Positions 22,104 to 32,743 of a stretch of DNA of 64,000 bases are shown here, one piece after another. The stretch is from NCBI RefSeq assembly GCF_000715075.1, contig NC_134081.1:66513153-66577152 (forward strand). Reading direction: 5' to 3'. The notes beneath the pieces were generated by a model. The model ran no database searches. It was not told the DNA's origin and saw nothing but the letters and a program-made list of their open reading frames with translations. The position numbers and the translations under genes are program-made. The first letter of the stretch is position 1, and every line of letters begins with the position of its first letter. Source of the stretch: Nicotiana tabacum. Its lineage: Eukaryota > Streptophyta > Magnoliopsida > Solanales > Solanaceae.

Positions 22104-25100
22104 GGAACATTCGCCCTCGAATGTTGACTGATGCGCTTATCAGTTTCATAACCTGTAGCTCTTACGAATACTTTAATATTGTCTTTGTCATCTAGGCAAC
22201 TGTCGTGTGAATAAATCCAAAGGCTAGGGCATTCCCCCCTTTAGGTCTCTTTCTCACACCACGACCTGTGGTCGGAATTCTTTCAATATCATAACTGTTG
22301 CTACCTTCTGTCATGCAGCCTCTACGACTCTATCCTTGAATCTGCACCTATGCTATCTTCTCTCATTTTTCCTCCAGCTTTTAGCCAATCTCTTGGCCTC
22401 ACTTTGTGAACATATGCAGTACTATGACAAACTGTCCCTCTGGAATATATAGGTATATTGAAGTTCTTCGCTGGGTTCTTTGTCTAACTTACGACTATTG
22501 ATATATCTTGTTTCATAGGCTCGGCTATCTATGCTTATAGCTTTACTATATCTAGATAGGTCATACTATACCATAACTCTTACTTTAGTTTATTATTATC
22601 GAGGTCTGCTACCCAACTCCAGGTTACTCTCTCGCTACTTTTCCTATATATAAATCTAGGTCGTTTAATGCTTCCTAATTACTGTTCATCTTACTGTTCA
22701 CCCATTATTGATTCATATTAATGTTGATCCATAATCTACCATTGATAACTTGAAACCTCTTACGTAATACATTGTCACTAGGGTTCACGTCTTATAGGGT
22801 TCACGTCTTATTGGGGAACATTTGAAGTGATATCCTAATCCACCTAGGGGCGATACTATACTTCAATAACCATATTTCATAGCATCCCAATGTGATTCAT
22901 CTTATGGGGGTACTCTAATCCCATGCAATTCATGAAATCCCCTTTTTAAAAAAGTATTATTCAATCAAAGGCCTAAACGGCATCCTCTTATATCACCATT
23001 ACACCTTTATTCTACTACTAGGGAAGCATTTCATCTCTTCTAATTGCTTCTAGTATTAGACTCCTCTGAGTTCATTCAGGCTATACTGATCTTTCTATAA
23101 CTTACGGAAACTATCAAATATCTTGTTGAGCTTAATCCTGAGGCCTTACTTACTATCGTCACCTTCTCACTCATACTTTTCTTATCCTTACTCCTATCTA
23201 CCTAAAACCTTTTCGCTCTGCCATACTTTAGCTTGTGACCTACACATATCCATTTATATTACTCGCAACCTTCCTTTAACTTGCTAGCACTATAGATTTC
23301 CTTTTGTGCCTTCTTAGTTGTCTTTAAACATAAATAATTACTTTACCTGGTCGTTCTGCCACTTGTTGCATGGATACTTGGCTTATCTTAGTGCCCATGA
23401 ATACTGGAATTCCATGTAACTCATATGATCTCAAATATGACTTTTGATTTTTTTTCCCGTTCATTATCCACGATAGGTGCCACTTTCTTATGGAGTGTAT
23501 ACAATGTTGTAGTAAGAGTGTTGTTACAAGATCATTTCCTCTTTAGGTCACTATGATTAGGTTGATGCCTTTTTCCTTATTTCCTCAGCTAGCCTTTCAT
23601 TGTAGCACTTAGGGGAGATCCTCTGACTCTTGTAAAGCTGTGAGCTTATTATATCATATACCTGACCAAATTTTTGATGTTCTTGCTCGCATATAATTAT
23701 CCCTAGTTACTTACCTACGCGCCCTTGTGCTCGTAGGGTTGCTTCTGAACTGAAATTTAAATTGTCTCCCTAGTGGCACTCTCTTTTATTTCCATAACAC
23801 TTATATGGTACCTTTAACTACCCCAACTCCTATCTGAATATTTCTCAAGGATCACGATGTCATATCTGCGACACTGAATTCCTTAGGTTGGGGTTCACTA
23901 CGTTTATCTTGCATGATCTATTGATTTATATGTGTCCTCTTGTCTAGCCATAACTAGACTCTTCTTGAATTAACTACTAACTAATTGTTGGTCCATTCTC
24001 ATATCTATATTTCACATAATCTCTCTTGGGTTATTTCCTTTGTCTTAACTTACCTCTCGTATTGGCTTCTTATATATCGAGTATTCATTCGCACTTATTT
24101 ATCAATAACATATGGTGTTGGAACCCTTACCGCCTCTCCCTAGAGTCGTGCTTGCATAATGTTTTGGAGTCGTATCATATCTGTAGGATTTGAATAAATG
24201 CAATCTCATTCCTTTCGCCTTTCTACTACATTCTTCCTTTACTATTCCATAGTTACCTGAACCACATAACTGCGACTTAATACCATATCACACAATCTTC
24301 CCCCTTTAGGGGAGTACTAACATTTAATGCTATGAAGATGTACCTAAACATGTTTTACCTATTCATCTTTGGCGTCTTTTCACATCTTCACTGACCCTTA
24401 CTCACCTTGTGGTAACCCTTCAGTACCAAGGATAGCTGAATTTATTATGCACGAGGGTGACACCTAATGTAACTGGCACACTTAGTCCCTTAAGCTTAAC
24501 TCTGCTCACAGTGCTTGCTTTAGGGAAGCGTCTTCCTGAATGAACTTTAAAGGTTATTCTTCTGTTGTCCATTCTATTATTGCTGGTATGCTATCTCTGA
24601 AATTCTCACGATGCCGACTATTATCAAATCTTCCGATCCTTAATTCATGTTCAGTTTATCTTGTTCACCAGCCCATACTGATTTCTATTACCCTGAGGGT
24701 CTAACTTAGCCTTCTAATAATCACGTACAAGTCACCAACTCATTTCATGAAATGAGGGTATGACTTTATGGCTTATACAGTTTTATTTTCTCAAGGCCTG
24801 TCAACTCTTATCTTTTCCTTCACTTGACTATAGACTTGGACAATCTGTCATATTTTGATTTACCATTATCATCCATTTATCACATCTTACTCATAATGCT
24901 TTATTTACTCTCTTCTTATTCTCCGGCTAATATTTCTGTCTATCACTTTATTATGAAAACTTCAACAAAACGTTCTTTCACTTTTAGCTCCCCTTGCTTC
25001 ATCTCACTGGATCTTCGGGATGCCTAACTTTCTCTCTTTTTTTTTTACTAGGAGTTATACTAAGGTAAATATTTATCCCTTCTAGGATTCTACTACCTAT

Positions 25101-25899
25101 CTTCTGAAATTTTTGAACATTCTAGTATTCATATTTGACTGTACTATTCTAGATTACACCATCTGGGTGTCTCACAAGGACATCTATAAACCACATATGC
25201 ACTAACCTTTGGAAATGTTAGCTAATGATAACAATCCATCCACCATTTTGGGTTACTCTAACCCCAGATGGATCTTGATATCCCATCCTTCTCTTAAACT
25301 ATATCTGTTAGCTCCCATAAGACATAACTGAGATGGGTGTGGCCAATTGTATATATCTCTATTACTGTTGAAAGTAACTCAGAATGCTTATATTTCTCTG
25401 CCCGAATTGTAAATACTAATAATCTTCACTAACTTGGTACCTCATACCCTTCTTCACCTTGCTTCTTTTACTTATTGAAACTTGTATCTACCGTTTGATT
25501 CTCTTATTGATTTTTACCATATGGGTGGATAGATATTCATGCCTTAGGGCTCCTTATCAAGAAGCTTGCACGTCTTAGTACACACATAATCTACTGAAGA
25601 TCTTACATTTACTCATCATAAGCATGATGCAAAATCCAGTTCCTCTAACTCAACTCTTCCACAACCACATTCAATCTCTTACCAAATGTCATTATAGATG
25701 TAGGTGTCGCTGTATTATGAATAAAGTAGAATTTAGGAGTTTGAATTCTTACAACTGAGCTCTACCACACGATCTAGCGTAAGAAGAAAGTGTAACAGTC
25801 CTAAATGCCCTGTAGCCTCCTGCTTATAAGTGTGGTGCATAACACACCCATAAACAAGACTCTACTAGACATGGCTTGCAGACTCCTTAGGACAGAACT
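22104..25899 (-). other. LARD-2 interior, non-coding
   Basis: About 3.8 kb, rich in T and C on the plus strand, without an open frame above about 70 codons and without gag or pol motifs that I can find. The leader next to the primer site shares CTAGTAGAGTCTT with LARD-1 and with the 63-kb element. A second polypurine-like AAAGGGGGGAATG lies at about 22230 (minus), near the true one at 22092. Confidence 0.6.
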
Positions 25900-25911
25900 G
25901 CTCTGATACCA
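25900..25911 (-). other. Primer-binding site of LARD-2, tRNA-iMet type
   Basis: TGGTATCAGAGC on the minus strand, four bases inside the 5' LTR. This fixes the element's orientation. Confidence 0.8.
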
Positions 25912-25915
25912 CTTT

Positions 25916-28624
25916 TGTCATGACCCAAATAGGAGGGCCGCAATGGGCACCCGATGCCTTACTCAATTGAGTACCAACATAACGTATCTTTCTTATCACA
26001 CCATCATGGCTAAATTGGCCAGAAGGGATATCATGAGATAACCAGAATAAAATATAAGGGGATACTAGACATATGATGACCCAACATGATATAGAAACTT
26101 ATACATGTGATATATTGGCCTATAAGGCCGACATGATCATTTATACACTCAACAAATAGACCGACAAGACCATACAAGTATCCATATACATGACATCTGT
26201 CTACAAGCTTCTAAGAGTACATAAACATCATAAAGGTCGGGACAGGGCCCCGCCATACCAATCAATATATGTCCAAAGCATACTGATCAAATAAGCAACT
26301 CCGGAGCTAGTGGAGTGTACCAACACCTTCCGCTGAGCTGATAGCCTACTAGGAGGACTGTCAACCTCTCTATCGAGACCTTCGAGCATGAAACGCAGCA
26401 TCTCCAGGCAAAAAGGACATCAGTACAAATAAAGTTCCATGTATGTAAGGTATGAAAGTAGTATATAAAATACATGAATGAAACATGGAGTAAAGAACTT
26501 AACCCGTAACTCTGAATAGCTCTGTGAGTCATGAAACATTTATAATGTCATGCATATGTGTATAAATGTCATATCATGCATATATCTATGCATACATAAC
26601 ATCATCAAGCTTCTGAGGGCATCCCATCATATCATCCCGACCTCTGTGGGTGAAATCATCAACGTATACCAGCTGATTAGGTGGTGGTGCATATATAACA
26701 CCATAACCTTTCTCCATACCCCATATACATATAATATACACATATATAACACCATCTGGTCATGTGTCAATGTACATATATAAATGAATGCAATGCATAA
26801 GAAGTAAATCAATAAGGTCTCTCGGGATGTCATAAATCAATATGCCTTCGGATAAACTTTATTAACGTACGTATTTTCTGAAACCCATAAACATATGCTT
26901 TAATAATAGGACATATGGGGAGTCAAGAATATAGGCACACCTAGTACTTCTATGAATAGAATCATTTGTGAAAGTTTCGTGTTTGCTTATTTCATTTTTA
27001 TCATATGGATCATGCCAAAAGGAAAGAAGGGATAGCCTTAACATACCTTTTCAGTCTTCTCTTCAATCGTTAACCAATCTCAATATGATCTTCTTACATC
27101 TACAATGAGTAAACTGACTTTGTCGTCATCATATAAGCGTTGTAACTCTCATATTTGAAAACCAATATTCTATAAGAAAACAGATAGCACCTCCCCTGTT
27201 TTTACTATATCCCATAAGTTATTAAAAGTTGCCAAATATCCCAAACAACAAAAATACAATTCACAAGAAGCTCTCTCATTACTTCAACAACTATTTTGAG
27301 CGACAAGCTCGGTTGGTGACTAAACAACTATAGTTTGAAACCTCTTCTTCCTTCAAGAATTTATCAACAACATTAACCACCACATATTAAATTATCCCTA
27401 CTAATTTTCAGCCACAATACAACTTTAAAACGACCCCATAACAGTCCCACAATTTCAGTAACTCAAAACTTATTTTTATGATTACTAAAACACGTTTCCG
27501 ACTTGTCATTTCTTTCAAATCGAGAAACACAACCAACAATATATAATTAAGCCTCTTATCATATAAAACAGCCATGAATTCAACTTAAAATTAAGTTCAT
27601 AACCAGCCAACAGTGATGCCACAACAAACAATATACTACTCTTTCGAAACTCGCAAGTTCTAGTCTTTACGATCGAGCAACAACTTGTTTAAGCTTAGAT
27701 AAGGGAAAGAGAGGCATAAACTTACATTGGAATAAGTAGAACCCACAAAACCTAGTCCCTCTTCATACAAAATCATACCCACAATGCAGCTACAAGAAGG
27801 AGAAACGGAAATTAGCAAGCTCTCAGAGTTTTTCGGTACTGGAATCACTTCGTATCACCCGAAATCACCTAGGGTTTGTGTGGGATTATTGGGGGAGAAG
27901 TTGCAGGAGTTTTCTCCTATGTTTTGCTCATAATATTATGTTGAAAATATGAGATAATCATCCTATATAAAGGGCCCCTTGGCCTCACTCAATCTGCCCC
28001 GTTTTGGGGATTTATTTTGTCCCTTCATTTAAGTAAGTAGGTGATGCACCTACTTGTCACCTACCAGTCTGCGCAGTCTCGCAAAAATGCGAATATCTCT
28101 CTACTCCAATATTATATTGATGAACGGTTTAATGCGTTAGAAAGTAGACTCGTAGATCTTCAATTTGGCATGTAGATCATCCCTTAATGCCAAGTATATT
28201 TGGAGAAATACTCATCTACATTTGACCTAATTTTCCGCACATTATGAATGTAACTTGTAATGACTTTTGCCAATTTTCGTTTCACAACTCGCTTGACTTC
28301 AAAACTTAACACATGACTATCATACGACTAAAATAACTCATAACATAACCTCCTTATCATGTTAAGCACCCTAGTCTCACCCCAGAAGTATATGTTATAT
28401 CATTCCAAACTTGCTGACTTTTGACAAAACTTATTTTCTTTAATTCGTTTAGCTTCTAAGCTTTCCAACCCTCTTGGTACTTGTTATACATGATCTTAAA
28501 TATTTGTAACATCCAAGATAACATAATTAACTTACTTTATATACTTTCAAGAATGATTTAATTTCTGAGTTTACATTAATTGTCTTACGACGTACTCTTA
28601 CGTACGAAAATATGGGGTGTAACA
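25916..28624 (-). repeat. LARD-2 5' LTR
   Basis: It is 2709 bases. On the minus strand it starts TGTTACACCCCATATTTTCG and ends GGGTCATGACA. It is intact and gives the reference for where the other LTR is interrupted. The primer site follows at 25911-25900. Confidence 0.85.
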
Positions 28625-28760
28625 ATTGATATCTCTATCTAATAAGATTCATGATTTAAAAAATAATAAAATGAATAATTAAGTTGATAGTTCACCGTTA
28701 GCTTGCCTAACGGCAACGTTGGGTGCCATCACGACCTATAGTAGGTTTTGGGTCATGATC
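28625..28760 (+). repeat. LARD-1 5' LTR, right part
   Basis: It begins with the second copy of the ATTGA target duplication (28625-28629), then continues the LTR exactly where 14997 stopped, as the intact 3' LTR at about 35551 shows. Its end has decayed from TGACA to TGATC. Confidence 0.8.
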
Positions 28761-28763
28761 GCT

Positions 28764-28775
28764 TGGTATCAGAGC
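28764..28775 (+). other. Primer-binding site, tRNA-iMet type
   Basis: TGGTATCAGAGC is complementary to the 3' end of initiator tRNA-Met. It follows the LTR end and sets the plus orientation of LARD-1. Confidence 0.8.
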
Positions 28776-31700
28776 ACTAGGTTCACTTAGGTCTCACAAG
28801 TCATGAGCAAGTCTAGTAGAGTCTTATGGATCGATACGTAGACGTCTGTACTTATCTTCGAGAGGCTACATGGCTGTTAGGAGATCTTCCCTTCCTTGAT
28901 TCCTCATCGTGTGACTTGATTTCATTGAAGCTTATGCCTTTGGTTCCTTCCTACTCATTCGTACGTGATGTTGGGCATTTTTGTCATTGAGCACCGACGA
29001 GTTGTGAAGATGCTACAGATGCGGTGCAGGATGCTTTTCCCTGCGAATGCGGGCAGACCATTTTTGTCGCCTTGTGGAGGAGTGTTCTTTCATTTTAGCC
29101 TGATGTTGGTGTTGCCTACAGTCGAGATTTTATATTTTTGAATTTGGTGAAATTCTTGTGAACATTGCGGTGTCGCCGTCCTTGATTGAACGCATTGAGG
29201 CTCATCAGCATATTGGTCTTCATTTGTTTGCCTCTAGGCACAGTGTTGTGAGATAGAACCTAAGAGGAAGTTATCAGAGATGGCTATGTGTTGCGACTTC
29301 ATGATCGAATCGGCATTTCCAGAGTTGATGGTTGGAGGGACATGATCCCTGAGGTGGTTTTTATTCTTAGGAATTTTGAATGTGATGAGAAGGGATTGAT
29401 TGGAATATAGGAAAAATGTGAGTATTCGATCATCGTTTTAGATGCAATACGACTTTGAGTTTCAAACATATTATTGGACCTTCGGGTGATGTTAATGAAT
29501 GAAAGAATTATTACAGCCGGCGGATTAATGTGGACACATGGAGATTAATTGATTTCATTATGGATGTAACTATAGAAATGATGTTGGAAGAGGTCGATAC
29601 GAGGTTACACAGGTGGGCTATCTCCTATGAGCAGGTTAGTGGTTGTGTGGTTTTGATGAGGTTCCTACGAAGAGTTCTACTTTCTGCCTAACATGTGATG
29701 CATGTATTTCAATGTGAGCTTAGGTCGCTTGAAGAAGACGGTAAGACCCCAGGAGGTTGAGCGTGCGATGGTGGTTGATAATTCGGGATGTGTTATGATT
29801 GGTGCAACAAGAGCTTGCGAGAAGTTGGCCGAGTAACAGTGTGGGATCATGGTAACTAGAAGAAGAAGTCGTTATGGGGTCTAGATCTATATGATTGTTG
29901 CGTAAATCTAAGTGGGGGAGCCCACAGTCTATGATTGGGTCACGTGGTTGTGTGCCTATGTAGTTATGGTTATCGGTGCATTGGTGGATCAGTTATGATC
30001 AAGAGAAGAAAAACATCAAGGGTATTTAGGGCAAGGAATGTGACATATATGTGCTACATTTCACCTTATCGATTCATGTGCATATGTTGGGGATGACTCA
30101 AAATTTATACTTCTTATGGATGTGATGTGCAAGAAAAAGAATTCACCCGGTTGCTTATTTGGAAGTGTTCATGTGCTAGCAGAGCACTAGAGTTTGGTTA
30201 TATATTCAGGACCAGGTTAGAGTGGGTGACTCTCAATAATGGTTCTAATAGGTTCAATAATTAAAGTGCAGTGTTTAAGGATTTTGGGTTCGTTATGTGG
30301 CTGAGAACTGAGTTTTGCAGCAGAGTGTGAAGAATACTTTGTGAATTTTTATGTTATCATCGGGTCTACGATGCAATGTTAGAGAAATGGGAGAAACAAC
30401 TTCGTATTCGCAGGAGGTCTTCCAGAATGAGTGTATCAGCGAGAGATACTATTGAGTGCATGAGGGCGATATGAGATGATTGATGGGTATTGAGATGATG
30501 TGGTCTTATGATTTGGGTCACTCAAGATGAGTGTCGTTTGGGGCCCGTTATGTGTTTGAATAAAACTATTATTTTGAAGGAAAGTCAAGAGTAAATGGGG
30601 GAGAAGTAGATTTAGTTAGTAATGGTTTGAATCAACAGGGTTGTGGAAATGACCAGTTTCTTCGGTATGGTAAGGCTATACAAGTGGTTTGTGGCTGTAT
30701 GTGCCGGCTTGACAACCGTCATGGTTTAATTGATTTGGAGGTATTCAATTCCGATGGCTTGGTTATGTGTGGATAGATCGCAGAAGAGTTATGGCAGTTT
30801 AGACCGCGACTTGAGGTTTGTATTTTCTGTGGTTATGGGAAGTTAGTTATGGGTGGCGATCATTCTTCTGAAATGAGTTAAGTAAAAGGTTTCAAGCTGA
30901 TGAAGCGCTAACTCTACTAATGGTTCAGGTGATTATGATGAAATTCCTGTACTCTCGAGTAGAAGCATGATATGTGCAGTGAGAGGTATGGAGATTGGAA
31001 GTTGAGGATCAAAGTTGTGGTTCAGTTTTGATAAGAAAGTCACGAGCTCGGAAGAGCAGGGGGGAAGATTTCATATGTTTAGAGTATGCGGGCGCTATCT
31101 TAGTGTCGCCTGAGAACGGTGTTCTGTGTGAGAGGCATGGTGTATTGATATGCAGATTCTTTATTTGCATTACACAATTTGTACGGTTGGTGGTATGGAT
31201 GTGCAGACTTTGCTACCTGGCGCGGGAGGTCGTGGAGTGACTCTCATAGGATGATCATATAAGTATGGTATGTCAGTCATTTAAGGGGGCAGAGATTGAA
31301 ATCAGGTATGGAGATTCTAGCATTGTCACTGATTGGAGAATGTTTGTCTGAGAGACACTCTATTACTTTGTTTGTGGACTATGGAAGTTGTTTCGAATTT
31401 CATGAAAGATAGTATGTGTCATGGATAGGGTCATTGTGGATCTTGGGAAGGTTATATACCTATTTGCGAGATGATCGGAATTGGCTTGTGGTCAGTGGGT
31501 AGGCCTAATGTGAATGTATATTCTATGCCAGATCGGATACGCTTAGTCAGCGTGGCATTGCTTATGGATGATTCTTCGAGCGTAGTGGATGATATTCCTA
31601 GTGTCGTCTATTTTGAGGTGCACTCTATTATTCCATGTGGGTTGTGAGGTGACTTGATTATTCACGCGTGTGTTGTGGCCCTGTGTAGCTTGTCGTTTAT

Positions 31701-32730
31701 TGCACCTTAGTCGAGCTCAGGTTTTGTAGCGCATGGTGCTATCCGTCTCCCCAGGGTTGTATTTATTCACTTGGCATGCTCGTGGTCGGTATTCAGGCAT
31801 TTCGTGAGTTTGAGCATTATGGCTTGATGGGTATTTCCCCATTTATAGTTATGTGTGGATCGGGTGGCGCGCCGCCACATGTATCATGTATGGATCGGAT
31901 TGCACGCTGCAACAGTGAGATGTTGAGTACGGTTCCTTATACCTATTTTGTGTGCTTCATTTCTCATCTCTAAAGTAGGCTCATAGCATCTATTTGACCG
32001 TTTTATTTGTTACACGGTCTGGATAGTTATGTGTCAGAGTTCATTCTTCCTTATAAGTTATATTCGAGTTGTAGCTTATTGGCGCATTGATGTCATCATA
32101 GGAGATTTTTGGTGGTTTTTTATGTGGCTTATCGGTCGAGGAGCTTGTATTGGGTAAGACGAGGTGGTTGGAGATGGATTTAGTGCAATCAGATATAGGT
32201 AAGGTATATTAGAGGGCAAATGTCACTATTCAGTTCAGAATGAGGCAAGGGCTCTCGTTGAGCGGGGAAATTCCATGGATTTTTGATTTGGCGGGTGGTT
32301 ATGAGATTCTACACGCCTCTTTCATCATCGCAGTATTGCGAGGGTTGGATCAGGGCTTATGCATGTTATGAGGTATACTACGGGCATCAGGTTAGTGAAT
32401 TTGCAGCTTCTATGGTTGGAGGATGTTATTATGGGCATATGAATTATGCGGTGCATTGTGTCGTTTCAGCAGGGGTGCATGATCATATTTGGTACAGCGG
32501 GTTCAGATTGATACGGTGTTCGTATGTTGGAATCAGGTCTTGTGGAGAAAGGATGTTGGAATTTGATTCTCAAGCTTGTGGGCTAAGGTAAAAGGAAGGA
32601 TCTTCAGTATGGCTCGAGCTATTGTTCTCACATGGGTTTTGGTGGCATGGGTAAGTGCATGAGGTGTTAAACAATGATTTTGGGAAACTCTAGAATGGTT
32701 CTTGGCACGTTTAAGGATGAACGTATGTTT
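28776..32730 (+). other. LARD-1 interior, non-coding
   Basis: About 4 kb with only short open frames (at most about 100 codons). I could find no gag core, no YxDD motif and no integrase motif in any frame. The leader after the primer site (CTAGTAGAGTCTTATGG, GACGTCTGTACTTATC) closely matches the leader of the gag-bearing element at 62993-63090, which shows descent from an autonomous Tekay-like relative. Two hairpin-type repeats, one a GTGGC-GCGCC-GCCAC form, lie at 31857-31913. Confidence 0.6.
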
Positions 32731-32743
32731 AAGTGGGGGAGAA
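32731..32743 (+). other. Polypurine tract of LARD-1
   Basis: AAGTGGGGGAGAA immediately precedes the 3' LTR. Just upstream an ACGTT..AACGT stem (32708-32725 region) lies in the place where LARD-2 has a longer perfect dyad. Confidence 0.7.

Larger units (their letters stand above)
14998..28624 (-). mobile_element. LARD-2: coding-free Tekay-like element, minus strand
   Basis: It is inserted into the LARD-1 5' LTR with a perfect 5-bp target duplication ATTGA (14993-14997 and 28625-28629). The primer site and polypurine tract place it on the minus strand. Without the nested solo LTR and its duplication the element is about 9.2 kb: LTRs of about 2.7 kb and a 3.8-kb interior without pol. The two LTRs differ at roughly one base in ten by eye, so the insertion is old, and LARD-1 is older still. 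Confidence 0.85.

Noticed and set aside
32283..32591. 102-codon frame in the LARD-1 interior, as a possible pol remnant
   Set aside because: No Ty3 pol motif is present and the Cys/Tyr-rich sequence resembles no domain I know.
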